Assembly (NCBI GenBank): GCA_934217675.1
Contig: CAKQCV010000009.1
Coordinates: forward strand, 3,301-67,300
Direction of reading: 5' to 3'
Length of the DNA: 64,000 nucleotides
Source of the DNA: an uncultured Prevotella sp.
Lineage (GTDB): Bacteria; Bacteroidota; Bacteroidia; Bacteroidales; Bacteroidaceae
Position 1 is the stretch's first letter. The number at the start of each line of letters is the position of its first letter. The position numbers were made by a program, and so were the translations under genes. The notes beneath the pieces are model-generated. The model saw only the letters and a list, made by a program, of their open reading frames with translations. It had not been told where the DNA came from and did no database searches. Positions 56,153 through 64,000 of this stretch are shown here, piece after piece.

Positions 56153-57997
56153 TTATTCAACTGTTACTGATTTTGCCAAATTTCTTGGTTGATCAACATT
56201 CTTCCCCTTGCAAACGGCGATATGATATGCTAACAGTTGTAGTGGTATTGATACAATCAATGGTTCAAGACATTCTATTGTCTCAGGCATTTCTATTACT
56301 TCGTCGGCTATTTTGCTTATAGTATCATCTCCGTTTGACACTAAAGCAATAACTTTTCCTTTTCTTGCCTTTATCTCCTGAATATTGCTTAATACTTTTT
56401 TATACATATCGTCATGAGGGGCAATAACAACAACGGGCATATCAGAATCAATAAGTGCTATAGGTCCATGCTTCATCTCCGCTGCAGGATAACCTTCTGC
56501 ATGTATATAGCTTATCTCTTTCAGTTTCAATGCACCTTCCAAAGCTACAGGGTAACTGTATCCTCTGCCTAAATACAGAAAGTTCCTTGCATAAGTGAAA
56601 GTTCGGCTCAGTTCTGCTATTCTGTCATTTAGCTTTAGAACTTCTTTCATTTTTGATGGTATGAGACTAAGTTCTTTCACTATTTTTGAATATATCTCGT
56701 TGGATATGGTTTCCTTTTCTTTTGCAATAGCAAGTGCCAACATTACAAGTACTGTAACTTGTCCTGTAAATGCCTTTGTTGATGCAACTCCGATTTCAGG
56801 ACCAACATGTATATAAGAACCTGTATCTGTTGCACGGGGGATACTTGATCCGATAGCATTGCATATACCAAAAACAAAAGACCCATTGTCTTTTGCAAGT
56901 TTGATAGCCGCTAATGTATCTGCGGTTTCACCGCTTTGTGAAATTGCAATTACCAAATCCTCCTTATTTATTACAGGATTCCTGTACCTGAATTCACTCG
57001 CATATTCCACTTCTACCGGTATTCTGCAGAAAGATTCAATTAATTGTTTGCCAATCAGTCCAGCATGCCATGATGTACCACAAGCCACAATGATTATGCG
57101 CTTGGCATTAATAATTTGTTTTTTGTAGTCAATAACTGCACTTAACGTGACATTGGTTGAATCAATATTTACACGTCCACTCATGCAGTTCTTCAGACAT
57201 TCAGGTTGGTCAAAAATCTCTTTCAGCATAAAATGCGGAAATCCACCCTTCTCGATTTGTCCGAGATTCAGATCCACTTTCTTAACCTCTGGCGACATTT
57301 TTATATTCATGTTGTTTACCACTTTTAGCTCTTTGTCAAGAGTTATAACGGCAATGTTGTCGTCGTCAAGATAAACAACCTTGTTGGTATATTCAATGAT
57401 AGGTGTGGCATCAGATCCTATAAAGAACTCGTCATTACCAATACCAATTACTAATGGGCTTTGTTTTCGTGCTACAATGATTTGGTTTCTGTTGTTCTTG
57501 TCCAAAACAGCTATGGCATACGCTCCTATTAATTGGTGCAAGGTAAGTTGTACAGCTGTAAGTAAATCAACTTTTTTTCGTGTTTGAATATACTCAATAA
57601 GCTGAACAATAACTTCAGTATCAGTGTCAGAACGGAATTTTATGCCGTCAGCAATAAGTTTTTCTTTAAGGTTGGCATAGTTTTCTATTATTCCGTTGTG
57701 TATGATGGCAAGGTTTTTCGATTCTGAAAAATGTGGATGAGCATTTACAGATGATGGCTCTCCATGTGTTGCCCATCTTGTGTGGGCAATTCCAACATTC
57801 CCACTTGTGTTTTTGTCTTTGCAAAAAGCTTCTAAGTCGGCAACTTTACCTTTTGTCTTATATACATTGAGATCTCCATTATCGTTTATCAATGCCACAC
57901 CGGCACTGTCGTAGCCTCTATACTCAAGGCGTTGTAGTCCTTTTATAAGAATTGGATAAGCGTCTCTATGTCCTATGTATCCTACGATTCCACACAT
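56153..57997 (-). CDS. glmS: Glutamine-fructose-6-phosphate aminotransferase
   Basis: 614 residues. Class II glutaminase start MCGIVGYIGHRDAYPILIKGLQRLEYRGYDSAG with Cys2 as nucleophile, HTRWATHGEPS, then two SIS domains (CGTSWHAGLIGKQLIE, SQSGETADTLAA, RGYSYPVALEGALKLKEISYIHAEGYPAAEMKHGP) and end KSVTVE. It makes glucosamine 6-phosphate for peptidoglycan and lipopolysaccharide. It follows the Wza-like gene by 21 bases, so the two are likely one transcript. Confidence 0.97.
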   Translation of the reverse strand: MCGIVGYIGHRDAYPILIKGLQRLEYRGYDSAGVALINDNGDLNVYKTKGKVADLEAFCKDKNTSGNVGIAHTRWATHGEPSSVNAHPHFSESKNLAIIHNGIIENYANLKEKLIADGIKFRSDTDTEVIVQLIEYIQTRKKVDLLTAVQLTLHQLIGAYAIAVLDKNNRNQIIVARKQSPLVIGIGNDEFFIGSDATPIIEYTNKVVYLDDDNIAVITLDKELKVVNNMNIKMSPEVKKVDLNLGQIEKGGFPHFMLKEIFDQPECLKNCMSGRVNIDSTNVTLSAVIDYKKQIINAKRIIIVACGTSWHAGLIGKQLIESFCRIPVEVEYASEFRYRNPVINKEDLVIAISQSGETADTLAAIKLAKDNGSFVFGICNAIGSSIPRATDTGSYIHVGPEIGVASTKAFTGQVTVLVMLALAIAKEKETISNEIYSKIVKELSLIPSKMKEVLKLNDRIAELSRTFTYARNFLYLGRGYSYPVALEGALKLKEISYIHAEGYPAAEMKHGPIALIDSDMPVVVIAPHDDMYKKVLSNIQEIKARKGKVIALVSNGDDTISKIADEVIEMPETIECLEPLIVSIPLQLLAYHIAVCKGKNVDQPRNLAKSVTVE

Positions 57998-58018
57998 ATA
58001 TTATTATCAATGCCGTTA

Positions 58019-58819
58019 TTAGTTTCTAACAATGTTTACAACAAGTGAAGCTACAGATGTCAAGATACTGACACCTGAGAACCAAAGTGTTGTCATCTGT
58101 CCGATAGACGAATTCTGTGCTTTTGCCTTATTGGGTTCAACTATAAGAGCATCGTTCTGCTGTAGATAATAATATGGTGAATTTATTAAGTTGGCATCGT
58201 TTAGGTTAAGTCTATGTACTGATTTTTCTCCTTTTTCATCTTCTCTTACGAGCATTACATTATCTCGTTTTCCATAGATGGTCAAGTCGCCGGCATTTGC
58301 CAAAGCCTGAAGAACGCTTATTTTTTCTGTTTCAACAGTGAAGACACCAGGGTGGGCAACTTCTCCGAGAACGGAAATCTTGAAGCTTGCCATTTTTACA
58401 GTAACTATAGGATTCTCTGTTGAAGCCATGTATGGCTTAATCTTGTCATGTATAAGGCTTTCACACTCTCTCTTTGTAAGACCTGCCACTTTAATGGTTC
58501 CCACTACAGGGAAATTTATTGTTCCGTCATTGTCTACAAGATAGTTCAAAAGGCTTCCTTGGCTGTATCCAAGCGAACCGTTTGAACGCAAAGGGTCTTG
58601 CACTGTCAAAGTGAAAGGTGCAGCAGCCTTAGGGTCTGTTGTGCTTACTGTTATAGTAAGTAAATCTTTTGGCATTATCTTAGCGTCATACAAGCCTTTT
58701 GATTCTGCTAAACTTATAGAATCGGCATTTTTGAAATAAGCGATATTTTTTGTGCTTCCACAGCTAAAAAGAGAAAGCACAAGAACAAACAATACGATTG
58801 GAGCAAATAGTCTTTTCAT
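58019..58819 (-). CDS. Wza-like polysaccharide export lipoprotein
   Basis: 266 residues. Lipobox LFSC (Cys about 20) after a signal peptide. Poly_export domain (about 40-130, KIMPKDLLTITVSTTDPKAAAPF, YLVDNDGTINFPVVGTIKVAGLT) and a SLBB-type beta-grasp region (VTVKMASFKISVLGEVAHPGVFTVE, ISVLQALANAGDLTIYGKRDNVMLVRE). A C-terminal hydrophobic helix (LWFSGVSILTSVASLVVNIV) could cross the outer membrane. It forms the outer-membrane exit for capsule or exopolysaccharide. No Wzc, Wzy or glycosyltransferases are next to it; glmS is. Confidence 0.88.
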   Translation of the reverse strand: MKRLFAPIVLFVLVLSLFSCGSTKNIAYFKNADSISLAESKGLYDAKIMPKDLLTITVSTTDPKAAAPFTLTVQDPLRSNGSLGYSQGSLLNYLVDNDGTINFPVVGTIKVAGLTKRECESLIHDKIKPYMASTENPIVTVKMASFKISVLGEVAHPGVFTVETEKISVLQALANAGDLTIYGKRDNVMLVREDEKGEKSVHRLNLNDANLINSPYYYLQQNDALIVEPNKAKAQNSSIGQMTTLWFSGVSILTSVASLVVNIVRN

Positions 58820-58850
58820 TCCTTCAATAATATAAATAGTTAAAACTGTG

Positions 58851-58882
58851 CAAAAATAGTTCTAATTTTTGAGATTGGCAAA
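58851..58882 (-). promoter_or_regulatory. Promoter of the Wza-like gene and glmS
   Basis: Minus strand: TTTG (58879-58882), 20 bases, TATTTTTG (58851-58858), both elements exact. The start codon is 31 bases beyond. Confidence 0.6.
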
Positions 58883-58896
58883 TATTTTATAAATAA

Positions 58897-58946
58897 ATCC
58901 CCTTTTCCACCTTATTATGGTTATATAAAGAGGTAGAAAAGGGGAT
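58897..58946 (-). terminator. Intrinsic terminator after uxaC
   Basis: 16-base arms (58897-58912 and 58931-58946) with one mismatch and an 18-base loop, with a T-rich tail on the minus strand. Confidence 0.8.
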
Positions 58947-58974
58947 ACTGTTATCTATATGCGTTCACTAATGT

Positions 58975-60378
58975 TTAGTAGAACTTGAAATAGTTGCGTG
59001 CGTTGTTGTAGCTGATATCTTCAACCATACGCGACAAGCTTTCCATGTCGTTAGGAAGTAATCCCTTCTCTACATCGTTACCAAGCAAGTTGCAGAGTAG
59101 ACGACGGAAGTACTCATGGCGTGGGTAAGACAAGAATGAACGGCTGTCGGTAAGCATACCAACAAAGCGGCTTAGCAATCCAAGAACGGAGAGGGCGTTC
59201 ATTTGCTTTGTCATACCGTCAAGCTGATCGTTGAACCACCATCCTGATCCAAACTGGATTTTTCCAGGACATGAGCCATCTTGGAAGTTTCCGAGCATTG
59301 TGGCGATTACTTCATTTGCACATGGGTTCAAGCAATACAAAATAGTACGTGTAAGCTTTCCTTCCATATTCAATTCATTCAAGAAGTGGCTCATAGCCTT
59401 AGCTGTTGTGAATTCTCCAATTGAATCGAAACCAGTGTCAGCACCGAGCTTGTTGTACATCAGTGTGTTGTTGTCGCGGATTGCACCATAGTGGTACTGC
59501 TGTGTCCAGTCTGCTGCATAATCCTGCTCTGCGAATACACGAAGAATGCAGTGCTTGAACTGACGAACTTCTTGAGCAGACAGCTGTTGTTTGCGCATAG
59601 CCTTCTCAAAGATTGTTTCAATTTGTGTATCGGTATATGGCTCATCATAGAACTCTTCGATACCATGGTCAGAAAGTCTGCATCCGTTTTCGTGGAAGAA
59701 GTCATGACGCTTTTGCAATGCGTCAACCATGTCGGAGAATTTGTTTATAGTAACACCGGCAACTTCACCAAGCTTATTTACATATTCAGCAAATTCTGGT
59801 TTTTCGATATTCATGGCTTTGTCAGGACGCCATGCTGGAATCATCTTGATTTCGAATCCGCTTTCGCGTGTTTGCTTGTGATAGCGAAGATCATCAATTG
59901 GATCGTCTGTAGTACAAACGCATTCAACATTGTAGCGGCGCATAAAGCCACGTGCGGTATAACCTGGCTGTTGCAGTTTCTCGTTACATTCGTCAAAAAT
60001 TTCGCGTGCAGTCTTCGGACTTAATAGTTTGTTTATACCAAAAGCAGTCTTTAGCTCAAGGTGTGTCCAGTGATAAAGAGGGTTACGGAAAGTATAAGGC
60101 ACTGTTTCAGCCCATTTTTCAAATTTCTCCCAGTCAGAAGTTTCTGTGCCTGTACAATATTTCTCATCAACGCCATTTGTACGCATTGCACGCCATTTGT
60201 AGTGGTCGCCACCGAGCCAAAGCTCTGTGATGCTTTTGAATTTGTGGTCGTTAGCCACCATTTCTGGAATTAGATGGCAGTGATAGTCAATGATTGGCAT
60301 TTTTGCCGCATGATTGTGGAAAAGATCTTGCGCAGTAGTTGTGTCAAGCAAGAAGTTTTCGTCCATAAATTGCTTCAT
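58975..60378 (-). CDS. uxaC: Glucuronate (uronate) isomerase
   Basis: 467 residues, normal length. MPIIDYHCHLIPEMVANDHKF carries the metal-binding HCH; TDDPIDDLRYH, SDHGIEEF and SFLSYPRHEYFRRLLCNLLG are family motifs. It interconverts glucuronate with fructuronate and galacturonate with tagaturonate, the first step of uronate use after pectin breakdown. The other uronate genes are not in the window, so it is a lone gene with its own promoter and terminator. Confidence 0.96.
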   Translation of the reverse strand: MKQFMDENFLLDTTTAQDLFHNHAAKMPIIDYHCHLIPEMVANDHKFKSITELWLGGDHYKWRAMRTNGVDEKYCTGTETSDWEKFEKWAETVPYTFRNPLYHWTHLELKTAFGINKLLSPKTAREIFDECNEKLQQPGYTARGFMRRYNVECVCTTDDPIDDLRYHKQTRESGFEIKMIPAWRPDKAMNIEKPEFAEYVNKLGEVAGVTINKFSDMVDALQKRHDFFHENGCRLSDHGIEEFYDEPYTDTQIETIFEKAMRKQQLSAQEVRQFKHCILRVFAEQDYAADWTQQYHYGAIRDNNTLMYNKLGADTGFDSIGEFTTAKAMSHFLNELNMEGKLTRTILYCLNPCANEVIATMLGNFQDGSCPGKIQFGSGWWFNDQLDGMTKQMNALSVLGLLSRFVGMLTDSRSFLSYPRHEYFRRLLCNLLGNDVEKGLLPNDMESLSRMVEDISYNNARNYFKFY

Positions 60379-60434
60379 GTTTTTCTTTATTTTTAAGTGT
60401 TTATTGAATTTATTACTTATTCATAATAGATATA

Positions 60435-60489
60435 GTGCAAATATACGGCATTTTTTTTGATTTCAGATATTTTTAAACTATATTTGCAC
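60435..60489. promoter_or_regulatory. Divergent promoters of uxaC and the asparaginase gene
   Basis: Minus-strand -7 TATATTTG at 60438-60445 serves uxaC; plus-strand -7 TATATTTG at 60479-60486, with TTTG at 60456-60459 (19-base spacing), serves the asparaginase. The two -7 regions form a perfect 11-base inverted repeat (60435-60445 and 60479-60489). Confidence 0.6.
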
Positions 60490-60513
60490 AAACAAAATTA
60501 AAATAACGGAGAT

Positions 60514-61593
60514 ATGTATTTTATGAATGACGAAAAATCTCATGTTCAGGATACTAATCGTACTGGAAGAGTACTTCTTGTTTACACTGGTGGAACTATT
60601 GGTATGGGGCGTAATCCGATGACTGGTGTTCTTGAGCCTCTTGACTTTAATCATCTTATAAGTTGTTTACCTGAGTTTGCTTCTTTGCAGACGAATATTG
60701 ATACATACCAATTTACTCCAGCTATTGATTCAAGTGACATGAATCCAAGGTTTTGGTCGCAGATTGTAAGGATAATAGCCGACAGGTATGATAGATATGA
60801 TGGCTTTGTTATTCTTCATGGTACAGACACCATGGCATACACCGCTTCTGCGTTGTCATTCATGCTTGAAAATCTCACTAAGCCCGTTATTCTTACAGGA
60901 AGTCAGTTGCCTATTGGTCAGCTGCGTACAGATGGAAAGGAAAACCTGATAACGAGTATTGAAATTGCATCGGCACATCACAATGATGGAACTCCAATCG
61001 TGCCTGAGGTATGTATATATTTTAGCGGTCATCTGTTGCGTGGAAATAGAGCGACAAAAACCAATGCCGACGGCTTCAATGCGTTTGAGTCTTATAATTA
61101 TCCCCATCTTGGAGATGCTGGAGTCAATATTATATATCATGAGGAATATATATTGAAGCCAGATTTTACCAAACCGCTTGTTCCGCATTTTGCTCTTGAC
61201 CCAAGTGTTGTCGTTTTTACTCTTTTCCCAGGTGTTCAAGAAAGTATTGTAAGACACGTTATTGAGTCTCCAGAGCTTCGTTCTATAGTGATGAGAACTT
61301 ATGGAAGTGGAAATGCCCCTCATAACACCTGGCTTATGCATTTGCTGAAAGAGGCCACGAGCCGTGGCATAACAGTTGTCAATACGAGTCAGTGTTCTGC
61401 TGGCTTTGTTGAAATGGGCAGGTATGACACGGGGTTTCAGTTAAAGAATATGGGTGTTGTCAGTGGGCACGACAGCACGGTGGAGAGTGCGATAACAAAG
61501 TTGATGTTTCTGCAAGGTCATTTTACAGATTGTAATCTTGTTAGAACAAATATGAATCGTAATTTGCGTGGAGAGATAACCATTACAGAGTGA
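60514..61593 (+). CDS. ansA: Type I (cytoplasmic) L-asparaginase
   Basis: 359 residues without a signal peptide. VLLVYTGGTIGM holds the first catalytic Thr; VILHGTDTMAYTASALSFML the second Thr and Asp; LTGSQLPIGQLRTDGKEN and GRGITVVNTSQCSAGFV-type segments complete the asparaginase I fold. It turns asparagine into aspartate and ammonia. GGAG at 60508-60511 is only two bases from the first ATG (60514) but eleven from the second (60523), so the true start is more likely 60523. Divergent from uxaC. Confidence 0.94.
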   Translation: MYFMNDEKSHVQDTNRTGRVLLVYTGGTIGMGRNPMTGVLEPLDFNHLISCLPEFASLQTNIDTYQFTPAIDSSDMNPRFWSQIVRIIADRYDRYDGFVILHGTDTMAYTASALSFMLENLTKPVILTGSQLPIGQLRTDGKENLITSIEIASAHHNDGTPIVPEVCIYFSGHLLRGNRATKTNADGFNAFESYNYPHLGDAGVNIIYHEEYILKPDFTKPLVPHFALDPSVVVFTLFPGVQESIVRHVIESPELRSIVMRTYGSGNAPHNTWLMHLLKEATSRGITVVNTSQCSAGFVEMGRYDTGFQLKNMGVVSGHDSTVESAITKLMFLQGHFTDCNLVRTNMNRNLRGEITITE

Positions 61594-61610
61594 TTTTTTT
61601 TGCAGTCACT

Positions 61611-62393
61611 TTAATCTTCGTGGAAATGGTATTGTCCTTTTCCATGCGTTGCCAATCCATATTGTATGGCATGCTTTGAGCAGTTATGATAACATGCAAA
61701 GCATGTCATACATTTTTTATTGTGCTTCCATATTGGGATTTGCCCTTTATTCCATTTAATGTTTTCTACAGGGCAAACCGCTGCACATTTGCCGCATCTT
61801 GCACATTCTTTTTCATTCACATTGAAGAATTTGTCTGTTACAAGCAGATTGTTGAAAACCGCCCCTAACAGTAAAGTATCAGTTTTAGGCCATTTCCCTT
61901 CAAAAACGATATTGTAAGTTTCCGTTCTTTCTTTTATTTTGTTGTATATTTCAGAAATGCGCTCCTGAGCTTTCTTTAGTTTCATTTCTTCCACATCTTT
62001 GCTGTCAACATCCATGAAAGGAAGTCCCACATATGTGTTGGGCATTCTTACATCATAGTATGCGTTGACCGTAATACCTCTTAAAGATAGCAGATGCTCC
62101 AGGTATGGCATAGCCCTCCCTGTATTGTCGCCCTCTGTGCATAGCAGAAAGATGTATGTATTTCTGAAACTTTGTTTAGCAATACGCATTTTCTTTACAA
62201 AGTCTACAAGTAGGTTTGGTGGTCTCCACCCATGAACAGGGAAACAAATACCTATTATTCCGTTTCCTTTTTCTGCAAACTCAAAGTTGCTGGCATTGAT
62301 TTTTGCAATATCTATAATCTGTTCTCCTAATGCATTGGCAAGTGACTTTGCCGCCCATTTAGTGTTTCCTGTGCCAGACAAATATAGTATCAT
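61611..62393 (-). CDS. EFR1-type flavodoxin-ferredoxin protein
   Basis: 260 residues. An N-terminal flavodoxin-like domain (SGTGNTKWAAKSLANAL, FMN phosphate loop; ICFPVHGWRPPNLLVDF) is followed by a C-terminal double [4Fe-4S] ferredoxin (CARCGKCAAVCP and CMTCFACYHNCSKHAIQ). It can carry electrons between FMN and iron-sulfur clusters in anaerobic metabolism; the partner is unknown. It converges on the asparaginase gene with a 17-base gap. Upstream is a 51-residue membrane protein gene. Confidence 0.9.
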   Translation of the reverse strand: MILYLSGTGNTKWAAKSLANALGEQIIDIAKINASNFEFAEKGNGIIGICFPVHGWRPPNLLVDFVKKMRIAKQSFRNTYIFLLCTEGDNTGRAMPYLEHLLSLRGITVNAYYDVRMPNTYVGLPFMDVDSKDVEEMKLKKAQERISEIYNKIKERTETYNIVFEGKWPKTDTLLLGAVFNNLLVTDKFFNVNEKECARCGKCAAVCPVENIKWNKGQIPIWKHNKKCMTCFACYHNCSKHAIQYGLATHGKGQYHFHED

Positions 62394-62496
62394 GGTGATG
62401 ATTTATTGAGTTTGTTTATTGTAATATGTATTGTTCTCGTGGAGTGCCACTATAATTATTATATAGAAATTGGCATTGACGTTTATGTGCCACCTG

Positions 62497-62652
62497 TTAT
62501 TGCCTAAAATATAAATAGTATATAGCAGCAAGCACAGCCACAACGATAGCCATGATAACAGTCTTTATCATGCACCCTGCTATTTTCTTTATCAAAAGAA
62601 AAGCAACAATAAAGGCGACGATGCAGAATATATAATATCCGTAATTTTCCAT
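62497..62652 (-). CDS. Small membrane protein, 51 residues
   Basis: Minus-strand ATG at 62650-62652 to TAA at 62497-62499. Two hydrophobic helices (about 7-21, YIFCIVAFIVAFLLI, and 33-48) are separated by a basic, Cys-containing turn (KKIAGCMIK), with a charged end (YFRQ). Start is 10 bases after the RluA-type gene, so it is likely co-transcribed. No family recognised. Membrane-hairpin proteins of this size are often missed by annotation. Confidence 0.6.
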   Translation of the reverse strand: MENYGYYIFCIVAFIVAFLLIKKIAGCMIKTVIMAIVVAVLAAIYYLYFRQ

Positions 62653-62662
62653 AAAATTGTTG

Positions 62663-63556
62663 TTATTTGAAAATATGTTTAAATGCGGCAGGAATCATTG
62701 TCGTGAATTCCATTGGCTGTCGTGTTGCCGGATGGTAGAAGCAGAGCATATATGCATGCAGGCATAAACGATGTATTGGGTCGTCCCCGTTGCCGTATTT
62801 TATATCGCCACAGACCGGATGCCCCATGTCGGCAGAATGAACACGGATTTGGTTCTTTCTTCCTGTTTCAAGCTTAAACTCCACCAAACTGTGTTCTGTT
62901 GTGCGGTCGAGGGTTTTGAAATGCGTTATGGCATATTTGCCACCGTTGTCAACAGGAGAGGAGTATGTTATATATGCTTTGTTGTCTTTAAGCCAGTTCT
63001 CTATAGTGCCCTCATCTTCTTCCATTTCTCCGCTGAGCACAGCAACATATCTGCGGTCGTATACGATGTCATGCCAGTTGTGTTCAAGTATTTGTTCGGT
63101 TTCTATATCTTTGGCGTAAATCATCAGTCCGCTAGTGTCACGGTCAAGACGGTGTACGACATGTGCCCTACACTTTTGTCTTGTCTTTTTGAAATAATCA
63201 TCGAGCACAGCTTTTACATTTAGTGATTTGTGTCCGGCTGCCATCGACAGAATTCCTATGTTCTTTTCAATAACCACAAGATATTGGTCCTCGTAAACTA
63301 TTTTTACGTATCTGCTTTTCAGCTTGTCGTTGTTGCGTTTTGTCTTGCTCACGTCAACTTTTGTTCCTTTTGTCAGCGGATAGTCAAATTGCGTAACAGT
63401 CTTGCCGTTCACTTTTATTCCTCTGCCTTGCAATGTTGCCTTTATCTTAGACCGGCTTTCCTTTACGTTGTTAAGTAGAAAATTGAGTAGAGTGTCATCG
63501 TTCAGCACAGTGTAGTGTGCATACTCATTTATATTATTGTTATACGTATGTCTCAT
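62663..63556 (-). CDS. RluA-family RNA pseudouridine synthase
   Basis: 297 residues from the ATG at 63556, chosen because the -7 box at 63582-63589 lies between it and the TTG that opens the longer frame. N-terminal S4-type RNA-binding domain (about 22-75, LLNFLLNNVKESRSKIKATLQGRGIKVNGKTV). Catalytic domain with AHVVHRLDRDTSGLMIYAK, Asp of HRLDRDTSG being the catalytic residue, LETGRKNQIRVHSADMGHPVCGD and FYHPATRQPM. It isomerises uridines in rRNA or tRNA; the exact site cannot be told. Confidence 0.93.
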   Translation of the reverse strand: MRHTYNNNINEYAHYTVLNDDTLLNFLLNNVKESRSKIKATLQGRGIKVNGKTVTQFDYPLTKGTKVDVSKTKRNNDKLKSRYVKIVYEDQYLVVIEKNIGILSMAAGHKSLNVKAVLDDYFKKTRQKCRAHVVHRLDRDTSGLMIYAKDIETEQILEHNWHDIVYDRRYVAVLSGEMEEDEGTIENWLKDNKAYITYSSPVDNGGKYAITHFKTLDRTTEHSLVEFKLETGRKNQIRVHSADMGHPVCGDIKYGNGDDPIHRLCLHAYMLCFYHPATRQPMEFTTMIPAAFKHIFK

Positions 63557-63581
63557 TCTTTTGGTGTTCTTTATTGTGCGA

Positions 63582-63589
63582 CAAAGGTA
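63582..63589 (-). promoter_or_regulatory. -7 box of the RluA-type gene
   Basis: Minus-strand TACCTTTG, exact match, 26 bases before the chosen ATG. Confidence 0.5.
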
Positions 63590-63672
63590 ATCATAATTTG
63601 TCAATTAGCATCCTTCGACTGCGGAAAATAGTGTCTGTCGCTTATTTATTTTATGCTTCTTTTGTAACATAA

Positions 63673-63704
63673 TTTGTTTTTAATGAGAAAATAATTTATA
63701 TTTG
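63673..63704 (+). promoter_or_regulatory. Promoter of the lipoprotein gene at the window end
   Basis: TTTG (63673-63676), 20 bases, TATATTTG (63697-63704), both elements exact. The ATG is at 63758. Confidence 0.6.
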
Positions 63705-63757
63705 CAGTGTGATAATATTATTATATACATGATGTTGACTTTATTATTTATATTGCT

Positions 63758-64000
63758 ATGAAAATATTATATTGTTTTTTTACCGCATTGCTTTTGCTTG
63801 TTTTATCTTGCGAGAATCCCAATGCTTCAGATCCTTTAGATGATATTGATTCACCAAAAGATAATATTGTAGGAGGAACGGATGGAACCCATTGCGGATG
63901 GCATGAGTCAAATCCATATTATGGAAAGGAATATCAGAATGGCGACACTGTTAATGTCAGGAAGTTTATTGATTCTGATTTTGATGGCGAAGTATGGGTA
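63758..64000 (+). CDS. Lipoprotein, N-terminal part only (runs off the window)
   Basis: 81 codons are visible. Signal peptide MKILYCFFTALLLLVLSC with Cys18 as the lipid-modified residue, then ENPNASDPLDDIDSPKDN, an acidic linker, and GGTDGTHCGWHESNPYYGKEY. DGEVWV at the edge may start a beta-strand domain. No family assigned from this part. Confidence 0.8.
   Translation, partial: MKILYCFFTALLLLVLSCENPNASDPLDDIDSPKDNIVGGTDGTHCGWHESNPYYGKEYQNGDTVNVRKFIDSDFDGEVWV

Noticed and set aside
61588-61612. Terminator between the asparaginase and EFR1 genes
   Set aside because: AGTGA/TCACT arms are only five bases and overlap the end of the asparaginase gene.
63557-63604. Longer RluA-type protein from a TTG
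   Set aside because: The extension covers the -7 box at 63582-63589 and adds sequence outside the family.

Overview
The window looks like a chromosomal segment of a gut-type Bacteroidota, most likely a Prevotellaceae member. The evidence is the SusC/SusD pair, the Bacteroidota promoter pattern (TTTG, then TAnnTTTG about 19-21 bases later), an AraR-type Nudix regulator in an arabinose operon, and secreted proteins ending in the YxLxGQ...KGI...NGK tail common in Prevotella. No rRNA, tRNA, CRISPR array, transposase or integrase was seen.

Layout. 1-627: end of an unknown gene, then a non-coding block in which perfect 23-base inverted repeats (198-220, 605-627) bracket six tandem 22-base repeats. 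749-9141 (+): a small Sus-like locus with a secreted protein, SusC, SusD and a sensor kinase carrying a periplasmic TPR-like region. 9215-11184: an intact second rpiB followed by a mosaic of gene debris (transketolase end, piece of a diverged transketolase paralogue, tail of a GH28 pectinase). 11315-20475 (-): a six-gene cassette resembling a RiPP locus: radical SAM/SPASM maturase (frameshifted here), a 67-residue candidate precursor, a TonB-dependent outer-membrane protein, an M50 membrane metalloprotease, an O-antigen-ligase-like/TPR membrane protein and a transglutaminase-like lipoprotein. 20747-30873 (-): the arabinose operon (transporter, AraR, AraD, AraA, kinase, Tkt, RpiB, secreted epimerase). 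31220-33511 (-): galK-galM. 33750-39466 (-): folC, a small lipoprotein, grpE-dnaJ and an ABC-F ATPase. 40152-46781 (+): pectin degradation (GH28-GH105 fusion, pectate lyase), a secreted protein and a TrpF-like protein. 46889-49498 (-): M6 metalloprotease. 49635-58819 (-): carB, carA, a PurF-like amidotransferase, glmS and a Wza-like export lipoprotein. 58975-64000: uxaC, type I asparaginase, EFR1 ferredoxin, a 51-residue membrane protein, an RluA-type pseudouridine synthase and the start of a lipoprotein.

How the genes fit together. Pectin and arabinan side chains yield galacturonate, rhamnose, arabinose and galactose. The pectinases, arabinose operon and galK-galM together suit a pectin forager. 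AraA, AraB and AraD convert arabinose to xylulose 5-phosphate, and Tkt and RpiB pass it into the pentose phosphate pathway.

The most unusual feature is the RiPP-like cassette lying between two nearly identical 1.45-kb copies of rpiB plus the tkt 3' end (9233-10685 and 20765-22217, constant offset of 11,532). This is what a single-crossover integration of a circular molecule into the arabinose operon would leave. Recombination between the copies would remove the island and restore a clean operon.
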